A stretch of DNA of 21,477 bases from an uncultured Clostridia bacterium. GTDB taxonomy: Bacteria; Bacillota; Clostridia; Oscillospirales; Oscillospiraceae. Position 1 is the first letter of the stretch; every line of letters begins with the position of its first letter. A program made the position numbers and the translations under genes. The notes beneath the pieces were generated by a model. The model searched no databases. It saw only the letters and a list, made by a program, of their open reading frames with translations, and was not told the origin of the DNA. The stretch spans positions 1 through 21,477 of the forward strand of contig CAMNHH010000017.1 of NCBI GenBank assembly GCA_946539175.1, written 5' to 3'. This document shows positions 7,763-15,091 of this stretch, piece by piece.

Positions 7763-8669
7763 TGTGCTTCCCTCCTGTCATATTCAGATAATAGTCCTCC
7801 AGGGTCACGCTGTGGTCGCTGAGCTCCCGCAGGTCGATTCCCGCCTCCACAACGGTCCGGGCCATGAGGGGGGTCTCCTCCAGCCGCTCGGTGACCCGCA
7901 GGCCGCCCCGGTCGTCCGCCGCGGCGTGGATCCCCACCCGCTCCAGCGCCAGCGCGGCCGCGTCGTTGTCGGAGGTGCGCAGCAGCACGTACTGCTCGCT
8001 GCGGCGGTGCAGCTCCTCCAGGGTGAACTCATCCAGCAGGATGCCCTCATGGATGACGCCGTAGGCGTCCGCCAGCTTGGACAGCTCCTCCAGGATATGG
8101 CTGGAGATCATGATCGTGATGCCCTTCTCCTTCCGCAGACGGGTCAGAGTGTCCCGGACCTCCGCGATGCCCTGGGGGTCCAGGCCGTTGATGGGCTCGT
8201 CCAGGATAATGAGCCTGGGGTCTCCCACCAGGGCCAGGCCGATGCCCAGGCGCTGCCGCATGCCCAGGGAATAGGATCTGGCGGGCTTTTTCCGGTCTGT
8301 TTCCCCCAGACCGATGAGCTGCAGCAGCTGCTCCACGTAGCCCTGGGGCTTGATGCCCATGGCCAGGCACTTGATCTTCAGATTTTCATAGGCGGAGAGA
8401 CGGGGATACAGGCCGGGCTGCTCGATCAGCACGCCCACGTTCCGAAGCTCCTTCCGCATCTCGGCGCCGGTCTTCCCAAAGAGGGAATAGCTGCCCCGGG
8501 TGGGGGTGGACAGACCGCTGATCATCCGCATGATGGTGGTCTTGCCCGCGCCGTTGCGCCCGATCAGGCCGTAGATCTGGCCCTCCCGGATGTGGAGGCT
8601 GACGTCCTTCGCGGCCTCCTTCTGGCCGTAAACCTTGGTCAGCTCGTTGGTTTCAAGGATGTATTCCAT
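7755..8669 (-). CDS. ABC transporter ATP-binding protein (BcrA-like)
   Basis: 304 residues. The start at 8669 (MEYILETN) has GGGAGG six bases upstream; an in-frame ATG at 8687 lacks one. All nucleotide-binding motifs are present: Walker A GRNGAGKTT (37-45), Q-loop Gln84, signature SLGMRQR (134-140), Walker B LIILDEP (153-159) and the H-loop His191 in ISSH. The C-terminal 90 residues (VLLRTSDNDAAALAL..., LEDYYLNMTGG) match the tail of BcrA-type ATPases that pair with ABC-2 permeases. It powers the permease encoded immediately downstream. The gene begins 24 bases after the stop of the PHP phosphatase, so it probably shares a message with the kinase/phosphatase genes. Confidence 0.93.
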   Translation of the reverse strand: MEYILETNELTKVYGQKEAAKDVSLHIREGQIYGLIGRNGAGKTTIMRMISGLSTPTRGSYSLFGKTGAEMRKELRNVGVLIEQPGLYPRLSAYENLKIKCLAMGIKPQGYVEQLLQLIGLGETDRKKPARSYSLGMRQRLGIGLALVGDPRLIILDEPINGLDPQGIAEVRDTLTRLRKEKGITIMISSHILEELSKLADAYGVIHEGILLDEFTLEELHRRSEQYVLLRTSDNDAAALALERVGIHAAADDRGGLRVTERLEETPLMARTVVEAGIDLRELSDHSVTLEDYYLNMTGGKHNG

Positions 8670-8693
8670 GCATGTCCTCCCAATCACGGTTTG

Positions 8694-9359
8694 CTATAGA
8701 ACGTCCCGCAGCAGCTCCCGCGTCCGGGCTTCGATGGTCCCGGCCCTGGGGCCCAGGAAGTCCACCGCCTTCAAATACTGGGAATAGCCGATCTCCGTTC
8801 CGTGGATGTCGCTGCCCAGGGCCACGATACTGCCTCCGTCGATCCAGGGCAGCAGGCGGCGCCGGTGGAAGCGGCGGCTCAGGGGCTCCGCGTTCAGCTG
8901 CCCCAGAAGGCCCATGCCGAAGAGATTGTTGATGACCGTGGGATCGTAGCGGTCCACATGGGCCAGCACGGGGACGATGCCCCCGTCCATCAGCCGCTCG
9001 AAGGTCTCCGTCATCCCGCCGGGCAATCCCCGGAAGGGCAGCTCGCAGAGCATGACCCGGGTGCCGGGAACGCAGAGGGCCTCCAGGCCCTCCAGATGGT
9101 CCAGACCCACGCACATATGGACCTCCGCACCGGCCAGGATCCGGATCGGTCCCTGATATTTGTCCAGCAGCTCCTCATAGGCCAGCTGCCGCTTCCGGCA
9201 AAAGCTGCCGAACTCATCGCTCTGGGGGTAAAAGTGGGTGGTTGCGATGATGACGTCGATCCCCGCCTGCTCCGCCAGCTTCAGCTGCCGCAGTGAGGTA
9301 CGCAGGCCGTCGCTGCCGTGATCGGCGCCGGGCAGAACGTGCGCATGAAAGTCCAGCAT
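8694..9359 (-). CDS. cpsB: CpsB/YwqE-type tyrosine-protein phosphatase (PHP family)
   Basis: 221 residues, ATG preceded by a purine-rich site (GAGGGAAAGG). The PHP metal-binding motifs can be followed in order: His5 and His7 in DFHAHVLPGADHG, a His in ATTHFYP, Glu in AGAEVHM, His in LAHVDRY and Asp/His in LGSDIHG. Several motif neighbours differ from the usual family form (ATPH is ATTH, HPERY is HVDRY, SDAHG is SDIHG), but the likely metal ligands themselves are kept. The family removes phosphate from tyrosines of the partner autokinase, here encoded 36 bases upstream. Identification rests on motifs and on the context. Confidence 0.85.
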   Translation of the reverse strand: MLDFHAHVLPGADHGSDGLRTSLRQLKLAEQAGIDVIIATTHFYPQSDEFGSFCRKRQLAYEELLDKYQGPIRILAGAEVHMCVGLDHLEGLEALCVPGTRVMLCELPFRGLPGGMTETFERLMDGGIVPVLAHVDRYDPTVINNLFGMGLLGQLNAEPLSRRFHRRRLLPWIDGGSIVALGSDIHGTEIGYSQYLKAVDFLGPRAGTIEARTRELLRDVL

Positions 9360-9395
9360 GACCTTTCCCTCTTTCCTTCGCAGAAATGGATGCGC

Positions 9396-10241
9396 TTATG
9401 CTTGATTCGTGCCGCCGGAATCGCCGGTTTTGTCGCCGGTCAATGACTCGGTGCTCTCCTTTACCTCATAGCCGCTGTAATAGCTGCTGTAGTAGCCCCG
9501 GCCATAGCCCCGCCGGTAGTAGCCTCTTTTGTAATAAGTGGAGCGGTAGCCGCCGTAGTGGGAGCCGGCCTTGCCCGTCACGTCGTTGAGCACGATGCCC
9601 ACCACGTTGCCGTTCATCTGCTGGACGGTCTCCAGCGCGTAGGACAGCTCATAATAGTGGTTCTTGCCGCTCTGGACCACGAAGACGTAGCCCGTGATTT
9701 TCTCCGCCAGGATGGCCGCGTCGGTGACCAGGTTGACGGGGGGCGTGTCGATGATCACGTAGTCAAAAAAGTCCTTCACGTAGGCCAGCAGATTGTCCAT
9801 CTGCTTGGAGCCGAAGAGCTCCGCCGGGTTGGGGGGGATCTGGCCGGAGGTCAGAACGTGGAGATTTTCCACCTCGGTCTTGCGGATCTTCACCTCGTTG
9901 GTGAGGCCCGCCAGGATCTCGGACAGTCCGTTCTTGTTCTCCAGCCCAAAGTAGCGGTGGACTGTGGGTTTCCGCATGTCGCCGTCGATCAGCAGCACCT
10001 TCTTGGACGTGGAGGCGATGGAGATGGACAGGTTTACGGCGTTGGTGGTCTTGCCGTCGTGCATCATGGCGGAGGTGATGGCAAAGACCGGGCATTTTTC
10101 ACCCCGACCGGTGAACAGCAGCTTCGCCCGGATGGAGTTGTAGGCCTCCCGGATGGCGAAGGGGCTGGAGGGAGAGAGCATCCGCTGTTTGGCGGCTGCC
10201 TGGGTCTGGGGCGCGGTCAATCGAGGTTTCCGAAACAGCAT
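9396..10241 (-). CDS. cpsD: Bacterial tyrosine autokinase (BY-kinase, CpsD/YwqD type)
   Basis: 281 residues. The start at 10241 has AAGGAG, which overlaps the end of the upstream gene. The kinase domain shows Walker A at about 56-66, Walker A' LLIDGDMRKP (83-92) and Walker B VIIDTPP (162-168). The Walker A reads SAMMHDGKTT rather than the usual form with PGEGKS/T, so the loop residues are altered while Gly-Lys-Thr is kept. The C-terminal tail carries 12 tyrosines between 229 and 258, mixed with Gly, Arg and Ser; such clusters are the autophosphorylation sites of the family. The last 20 residues are acidic and polar. The kinase acts at the membrane with the Wzz-like protein encoded just before it, classically controlling polysaccharide chain length. 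No glycosyltransferase or flippase gene is in this window. Confidence 0.92.
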   Translation of the reverse strand: MLFRKPRLTAPQTQAAAKQRMLSPSSPFAIREAYNSIRAKLLFTGRGEKCPVFAITSAMMHDGKTTNAVNLSISIASTSKKVLLIDGDMRKPTVHRYFGLENKNGLSEILAGLTNEVKIRKTEVENLHVLTSGQIPPNPAELFGSKQMDNLLAYVKDFFDYVIIDTPPVNLVTDAAILAEKITGYVFVVQSGKNHYYELSYALETVQQMNGNVVGIVLNDVTGKAGSHYGGYRSTYYKRGYYRRGYGRGYYSSYYSGYEVKESTESLTGDKTGDSGGTNQA

Positions 10242-10245
10242 CGTC

Positions 10246-10965
10246 TCACTCCTTTGCGGTATTCTGCTTCTCCAGGGCGGCCAGCTGCGGCACGGAGCCC
10301 AGGACGGGGATGTTGTATTGCTTGCTCAGATCCTCTTCGCTCCAGATGGTGGTATCGGTCAGCGCCCGGATGACCACCAGCGCCGCGGCGATCAGCAGGC
10401 CGATGGCGACACCGGTAACGGTATTGCCCCGCACGTCGGGAGAATAGGGGCTGCCGGGGTCCTCCGCCGCGTCCAGGATCTTGGCCTCGCCGCCCACGAT
10501 CTCCTGGATCTTGACGCCGGCGGCCTCCGCGATGGTGTTGGCGATGGTCTGGAGATTGTTCCGGTCCGAGGAGGAGAAGGTGGCCGTGAAGATCTCGGTG
10601 TTGGTGGTGCTGACGGCGGTCATGTTCTTCAGACCGCTGTAGCTGTAGAAATAGCCCCCCGGCGCCTTGATCCCCATCTCCTTGAGCCGGTCCGCGGCCT
10701 CCTTCATCACCACGTTGCTGCGCAGCACGTAGGAATAGGTGCTGGCCAGCTGACGGCTGATGCCAATGGTATTGACGTTCCCGTCCTCGTCGTCCGCCTT
10801 GCTCTGGGCGTAGAAGGTGACGCTGGTGCGGTACATTTTGGGGATCTTATAGGTGGTGTAGGCCCAGGCGCCGGCGCCGACGACGGCCCCCGCCAGAAGG
10901 ATAATGAGCAAATGGGCAAGCAGCGTATGGACGATATCCATAACGGTCAATTGGGATTTGTTCAA
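10246..10965 (-). CDS. cpsC: Wzz-like chain-length determinant / kinase activator (CpsC/YwqC type)
   Basis: 239 residues. The likely start is TTG at 10965 with a weak GGCGGG site; an ATG at residue 9 has no site at all. A membrane helix at about 17-36 and another at about 184-203 flank an outside domain of about 145 residues, the topology of Wzz-type modulators. The conserved outer segment (KIPKMYRTSVTFYAQS) and the Pro-containing stretch before helix 2 (AEDPGSPYSPD) fit the family. The cytoplasmic end (IWSEEDLSKQYNIPVLGSVP) matches the part that activates the BY-kinase. The stop codon is 2 bases before the kinase start region, so the two are one operon. Its own promoter overlaps the terminator of the preceding unit. 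Confidence 0.88.
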   Translation of the reverse strand: MNKSQLTVMDIVHTLLAHLLIILLAGAVVGAGAWAYTTYKIPKMYRTSVTFYAQSKADDEDGNVNTIGISRQLASTYSYVLRSNVVMKEAADRLKEMGIKAPGGYFYSYSGLKNMTAVSTTNTEIFTATFSSSDRNNLQTIANTIAEAAGVKIQEIVGGEAKILDAAEDPGSPYSPDVRGNTVTGVAIGLLIAAALVVIRALTDTTIWSEEDLSKQYNIPVLGSVPQLAALEKQNTAKE

Positions 10966-10999
10966 TTCAGTTCCCGCCTTTGTTGTTGTTTTTCAGCTT

Positions 11000-11028
11000 A
11001 CTATATCACTTTTTTTCCAAAAAAACAA
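11000..11028 (-). promoter_or_regulatory. Promoter of the tyrosine-kinase operon
   Basis: On the minus strand TTGTTT (11028-11023), a 17-base spacer and TATAGT (11005-11000) form a sigma-A type promoter. The -35 box and spacer lie inside the closing arm and T-run of the terminator of the upstream antiporter-like genes. The leader is about 28 nt. Confidence 0.55.
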
Positions 11029-11064
11029 CGGAAATTTTTGCAAACAGCATAAATTTCCGTTGTT
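11019..11064 (-). terminator. Strong terminator of the antiporter-like gene pair
   Basis: Arms AACAACGGAAATTT and AAATTTCCGTTGTT pair perfectly over 14 bp around a 13-base loop, followed on the minus strand by seven T. It begins 17 bases past the stop at 11082. The plus strand could also fold this way, with TTTTCTTCC after it. Confidence 0.92.
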
Positions 11065-11081
11065 TTCTTCCGTTTTTCCTT

Positions 11082-13259
11082 TTACAGCAGCGACAGAAGC
11101 CGGATCAGCGCGCCGATCAGCCCCAGCGCCAGCGCCAGAAGGCCGAAGGACAGGCCGATCCGACGGCCCGGTGCGAGGGCCTCCAGCCTGTTGGAGACGG
11201 CTCGGGAAACAGCTTCGGCTCCGGCGAAGATTCCCCTGGCAGCGGGTTCGCTGAGCCGGTTTTCCCCGAAGCCCACGGCGGCCCCTTCGACTGACTTCCA
11301 CACGCCCCGGGCCAGGGGGACCGTCAGCCGGTTCTCCCCGAAGAGCAGGGCGATCCGGCGGGCCGCCCTCCGAAGGCCCCGGCACAGGGGGACCGTCAGC
11401 CGATTCTCCCCGAAGAGCAGGGCGATCCGGCGGGCCGCCCTCCGAAGGCCCCGGCACAGGGGAACCGTCAGCCGGTTCTCCCCGAAGAGCAGGGCGATCC
11501 GGCGGGCCGCCCTCCGAAGGCCCCGGCACAGGGGGACCGTCAACCGATTCTCCCCGAAGATGGCGGAGATCCAGCCAAAAATCCCCGGCAGGAGCTTCAG
11601 CAGCAGGGGCCGGTAGACCAGCTCCTCCAGGTCCAGCCTCCCGGGCCAGCGGTTGACATAATTCCCGTCTTTCCGCATCCAGGTCCGGACGAGCAGCAGA
11701 TAGACCGCCGCCCCGATGGCCAGGGATACGGCGCCGCCCTTGAGATTTTCCAGGGAGAGATAGCGGACCGCGTGGGCAAGAGGCTCCCCGTGGAGGAAGT
11801 CCGTTCCCAGATCCGCCAGAGCGTTCATGCTGAGATCGGCGGTGAAGCCCAGGATGGGGATCACCGCCCCGGAGCAGCCCAGGGCCAGGGCGGCGGGCCG
11901 GCTGAGCCAGTCCTTGTCGGCGTCGAACTCCGTCTGCCGGGTGGGGTGCTTCTCCACGAAGATGGCCACGAAGAGCTTGGTCATATAGGCCGCCGTCAGG
12001 CCGCCGGAGAAGAGGAAGATCCACTCCACCGCCTTCAGCGGCCAGCCGTAATGGGGCAGCCCCTCCAGGATGGCCTCGTGAAGCAGGGTCTTGCTGACAT
12101 AGCCGTTCAGCAGGGGTACCCCGCTGATGCCCATGGCACCCAGCAGGAAGCAGAGCATCAAAAGCGGCTTGCCCCGGCCGAAGCCCCGGATCTCGTTCAG
12201 ATCCAGCCGGTGCAGATTCCGGTAGACGGCGCCGGCGCAGAGGAAGAGCACCAGCTTGAACAGGGAGTGGTTGACCATGTGCAGCAGCGTGCCCCGGGCG
12301 GCCAGAGCGTTCTCCTCCCCCAGCAGGCAGATCATGCCCACGCCGCTGAGGATGAAGCCGATCTGGGACATGGAGGAGCAGGCCAGGGTCCGCTTCAGGT
12401 CCACGGAGAACAGGGCCAGCACCGCCCCCAGCAGCATGGTCACGGCGCCCAGGCCCAGGATCAGGGCGCCCCAGGCGGGGTCGCCCCGGAAGAGATTGCA
12501 GGAAATGGCCAGGATGCCCCAGACGCCGGTTTTGGTCAGAGCGCCGGAGAGCAGGGCCGAGGCGGGCGCCGGGGCCACGGGATGGGCCTTGGGCAGCCAG
12601 ATGTGTACCGGGAACATGCCCGCCTTGGCCCCGTAGCCAAGGAGGATGCAGCCCCCGGCGACGTAGAGGGTCGGAGACCGTCCGGCAGCCCGGGCCGCGG
12701 CGCAGAGCTCGGAGATCCGCAGGGTCCCCAGGCTGTTCCACAGCAGGAACAGGCCCATGAGGGCCGCCAGGCCGCCGATCACCGCCACCGCCAGATAGGT
12801 CTTGGCGGCCTTGATTGCCCCCGCCGTCTCCTCCTGGATGACCCAGGCAAAGGAGGTGAAGGACATGATCTCAAAAAACACAAAGGAGGTATAGAGGTCC
12901 GCCGCCAGGAAGACCCCCATGGTGGCCCCCAGGGTCAGAAGCTGGAAGAAATAGTAGCGGTTGCGCTTGCGGTGATGGGCGAAGTAGTCCGGGGAAAAGA
13001 GCAGGGTCATGGCCCACATTCCGGCAAAGATCAGCGTATAGATCCGGCGGAAGCCGTCCAGCTCAAACCGGAAGCCCAGGACGCAGAGCTCCGGCAGCGC
13101 GGCGCTCCCGCCCCGCAGGGCAGCCCAAAGGGCCAGGGCCAGCTCCAGAAAGCCCGCGGCGACGACGAAGCCGTTTCGCAGGGACTTGGAGCGACGCCCC
13201 AGCAGCCAGCTCATCGGCGCCAGCGCCATCGGCATCAGGATCAATAGAAGGATCAGCAT
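11082..13259 (-). CDS. Complex I / Mrp antiporter-type proton-channel subunit (NuoL/HyfB-like) with repeat tail
   Basis: 725 residues. The start at 13259 has GGAGG six bases upstream; the in-frame ATG at 13283 has none. About 14 membrane helices lie between residues 1 and 545, as in NuoL/M/N and MrpA/D. The family's proton-path residues are present: Glu130 in FVFFEIMSF, Lys212 in GYGAKAGMFPVHIWLPKAHPV, Lys243 in ALTKTGV and Lys335 in NHSLFKLVLFL. From residue 568 a tail of five 24-residue units (GENRLTVPLCRG...) follows, then a final hydrophobic helix (about 705-725). The tail is not part of the standard family. The gene pairs with another such subunit 89 bases upstream, but no NADH, quinone, ferredoxin or hydrogenase subunits are present, so the complex they join is unknown. 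Confidence 0.88.
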   Translation of the reverse strand: MLILLLILMPMALAPMSWLLGRRSKSLRNGFVVAAGFLELALALWAALRGGSAALPELCVLGFRFELDGFRRIYTLIFAGMWAMTLLFSPDYFAHHRKRNRYYFFQLLTLGATMGVFLAADLYTSFVFFEIMSFTSFAWVIQEETAGAIKAAKTYLAVAVIGGLAALMGLFLLWNSLGTLRISELCAAARAAGRSPTLYVAGGCILLGYGAKAGMFPVHIWLPKAHPVAPAPASALLSGALTKTGVWGILAISCNLFRGDPAWGALILGLGAVTMLLGAVLALFSVDLKRTLACSSMSQIGFILSGVGMICLLGEENALAARGTLLHMVNHSLFKLVLFLCAGAVYRNLHRLDLNEIRGFGRGKPLLMLCFLLGAMGISGVPLLNGYVSKTLLHEAILEGLPHYGWPLKAVEWIFLFSGGLTAAYMTKLFVAIFVEKHPTRQTEFDADKDWLSRPAALALGCSGAVIPILGFTADLSMNALADLGTDFLHGEPLAHAVRYLSLENLKGGAVSLAIGAAVYLLLVRTWMRKDGNYVNRWPGRLDLEELVYRPLLLKLLPGIFGWISAIFGENRLTVPLCRGLRRAARRIALLFGENRLTVPLCRGLRRAARRIALLFGENRLTVPLCRGLRRAARRIALLFGENRLTVPLARGVWKSVEGAAVGFGENRLSEPAARGIFAGAEAVSRAVSNRLEALAPGRRIGLSFGLLALALGLIGALIRLLSLL
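11247..11570 (-). repeat. 72-bp tandem repeat array within the antiporter-like gene
   Basis: Units start at 11319, 11391, 11463 and 11535 (each +72). The first three are full and differ from one another at only one to three bases; the fourth keeps only its first part. A diverged unit in the same register lies at about 11247-11318. Each encodes 24 residues: GENRLTVPLCRG plus LRRAARRIALLF. Spacing and near identity indicate recent slippage or unequal crossing-over. Confidence 0.95.
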
Positions 13260-13348
13260 GGGAGCCCTCCCGGAAGGTTTCATGAAGGCTTGCGGCCTTT
13301 TGCCGGCCGCGCTGGGGCAAAGCGGAGGCGGTCGGCACCGTCAGCGGC

Positions 13349-14818
13349 TCAGAACAGGCCAGCGGCCAGACTGCTCAGCGCCCGGACCAGGCCGGAGGAG
13401 AAAATGCCCAGGCCCAGCGACAGGGCCGCCAGCAGCAGCAGAGGCGCCCACATCAGCGGGCCGCCCTCCCGGTTCCGGGCGGGGATCGCTTTCAGGTCCC
13501 TGCCGGGGAAAAAGCCGTCGATGGTGATGGGAAGCAGGTAGCCCGCCGTCAGCAGGGCGGAGATCAGCAGCACCACAGGCACCAGCCAGTTGAACACCGG
13601 CAGGCCGGAGTCCAGGGCCCCCTCCGCCAGATACCACTTGCTGATAAAGCCGGAGGCGGGGGGAATGCCCACCAGGGCCAGGGCACCCAGGGTAAAGGAC
13701 CAGAGGGTTTTGGGCATGGCCTTCCCCACGGCCTTCAGCTCCTCCACCCGGTGAAGACCCATGTTGTGGATGAAGGAGCCCGCGCACAGAAAGAGCAGCA
13801 TCTTGACGCAGGCGTGGAAGATCACGTGGAGCAGACCGCCGGTGAGCCCCGCGGGGCTCAGCAGAAAGAGACCCGTCAGTACGTAGGAAATCTGGGACAC
13901 GGAGGAGTAGGCCAGCCGTTTCTTGAAGACCTTCTCCCGGTATGCCATCATGGAGCCCATGAACACCGTCAGCAGGGCCAGGCCCAGCAGACTGTAGTGG
14001 ACCCAGCTGCCCGCCAGGAAGGCGGGACCCACGCAGTAATACAAAAGCCGCAAAATCGCCAGCACGCCCGCCTTGGCGATGATGCCGGAGAGGACGGCGG
14101 AGGCGGGGGCAGGCGCCACCGGGTGGGCCGTGGGCAGCCAGCCGTGGAGGGGATACATACCCGCCTTGGCGCCGAAGCCGACGATGCCCAGGAAGACCAG
14201 CACCCGCAGCAGCGTCTCATGGCCCGCGACGGCCGCCGGGTCCAGGCTGCCCCCCGGCACGAAGTCCAGGGTGGCGCAGTACTTGCTCAGGAAGAAGATG
14301 GCGCACAGCGCCAGAAAGGCGCCGGCCATGGAATAGAACAGGTATTTGAAGGCGGCCCGGATGGATTCCTCCGTGCGGTCATACAGCACCATGGGCATGG
14401 AGCAGAGGGTCGCCAGCTCAAAGAACAGGTACATGGTGGTCAGGTTCCCGGCCAGATCCATGCCCGCCAGGGCGCCCAGGGCCAGCAGGTAAAAGGAAAA
14501 GAAGCCGCATTCCCCCTTGCCGGGCTCCAGATAGGAGAAGGCATAGACCCCGGTGATCAGAAAGCCGTAGGCCGCCACCGCCAGGAAGAGCCTGGAGACG
14601 CCGTCCAGCCGAAGGCTGACCCTGAGACGGTCGGTCATGGCAAAGAGCGTCAGCTCCGCCTGGGGCTGAAGCAGCAGGACCGTTACAGCCCCGGCCTCCA
14701 GAATGAGGACGGCCAGTACCGCGGCCCGCAGGCTTCGGCTGCCGCGCCGGGCCAGGGGCAGCAGCGCGCCGCCCAGCAGGGGCAGCAGCACCGTACAGAT
14801 CAGAAGCAGCTTTGTCAT
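13349..14818 (-). CDS. Complex I / Mrp antiporter-type proton-channel subunit (NuoM/MnhD-like)
   Basis: 489 residues. The start at 14818 has AGGAGGG about 8 bases upstream; longer in-frame starts have no site. About 14 membrane helices fill the protein. Key family residues are seen: Glu134 in LFFELATL, Lys218 in GFGAKAGMYPLHGWLPTAHPV, Lys249 in IIAKAGV and Lys339 in FHACVKMLLFL. The length is the usual one for NuoM/NuoN/MrpD subunits. It moves protons or Na+ across the membrane as part of a larger complex in known cases. It is 89 bases upstream of the second, longer subunit, which points to co-transcription. No other complex genes are nearby, so the pair may work with subunits encoded elsewhere or as a stand-alone antiporter. 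Confidence 0.9.
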   Translation of the reverse strand: MTKLLLICTVLLPLLGGALLPLARRGSRSLRAAVLAVLILEAGAVTVLLLQPQAELTLFAMTDRLRVSLRLDGVSRLFLAVAAYGFLITGVYAFSYLEPGKGECGFFSFYLLALGALAGMDLAGNLTTMYLFFELATLCSMPMVLYDRTEESIRAAFKYLFYSMAGAFLALCAIFFLSKYCATLDFVPGGSLDPAAVAGHETLLRVLVFLGIVGFGAKAGMYPLHGWLPTAHPVAPAPASAVLSGIIAKAGVLAILRLLYYCVGPAFLAGSWVHYSLLGLALLTVFMGSMMAYREKVFKKRLAYSSVSQISYVLTGLFLLSPAGLTGGLLHVIFHACVKMLLFLCAGSFIHNMGLHRVEELKAVGKAMPKTLWSFTLGALALVGIPPASGFISKWYLAEGALDSGLPVFNWLVPVVLLISALLTAGYLLPITIDGFFPGRDLKAIPARNREGGPLMWAPLLLLAALSLGLGIFSSGLVRALSSLAAGLF

Positions 14819-14998
14819 GGGGAACCCTCCTAAATCGTATTCGTTCATCGGAAGCCGGATCGGGATGCGAAGGACTCCCATTCCGGCAGCTCCCGCCGGG
14901 GCGGACCTTCTCCGGATCCGGCGGCACCGCGGGCGGGAACGCAGCGGCGGATCCCCTGTGATCCCCCGCGGCCCGCGGGAATCGTCCGTATTTTATTC
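14819..14998 (-). other. Long GC-rich leader of the antiporter-like operon
   Basis: About 175 bases lie between the predicted start of transcription (about 14992) and the ATG at 14818. They hold a 15-base palindrome (CCCGCGG-C-CCGCGGG, 14965-14979) close to the 5' end and a CCGGATCCGG palindrome. I see no known riboswitch pattern, no T-box and no small open frame with a good ribosome binding site. The length suggests some post-initiation control, but this is inference. Confidence 0.35.
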
Positions 14999-15009
14999 AT
15001 TATACCACA
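14999..15009 (-). promoter_or_regulatory. Extended -10 promoter of the antiporter-like operon
   Basis: The minus strand reads TGTGGTATAAT, a perfect -10 (14999-15004) with the TG extension. No strong -35 is present. It diverges from the rnpB promoter about 55 bases away. Confidence 0.6.
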
Positions 15010-15056
15010 GCATGTTCCGCTTTGCACGGTTTTTTTCCAAAGAAGCGGAAAAAGGT

Positions 15057-15085
15057 TTGACAAGTCGGAGAAAATCCGCTAAAAT
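15057..15085 (+). promoter_or_regulatory. rnpB promoter
   Basis: TTGACA (15057-15062), a 17-base spacer and TAAAAT (15080-15085): near consensus for the housekeeping sigma factor. The expected start at about 15092 agrees with the 5' strand of the RNase P P1 helix. Confidence 0.92.
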
Positions 15086-15091
15086 GGGGGC

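Noticed and set aside
11311..11550. CRISPR array suspected from regular repeats at 72-base spacing
   Set aside because: The whole unit repeats with no unique spacers, it is coding, and there are no cas genes.
11191..11616. Repetitive plus-strand open frame of 141 codons over the 72-bp repeats
   Set aside because: 72 is divisible by three, so every frame without a stop in the unit stays open; the minus-strand frame belongs to the antiporter-like protein.
14819..14998. Riboswitch in the long leader of the antiporter operon
   Set aside because: No conserved core of a known riboswitch or T-box could be recognised; listed only as a leader.
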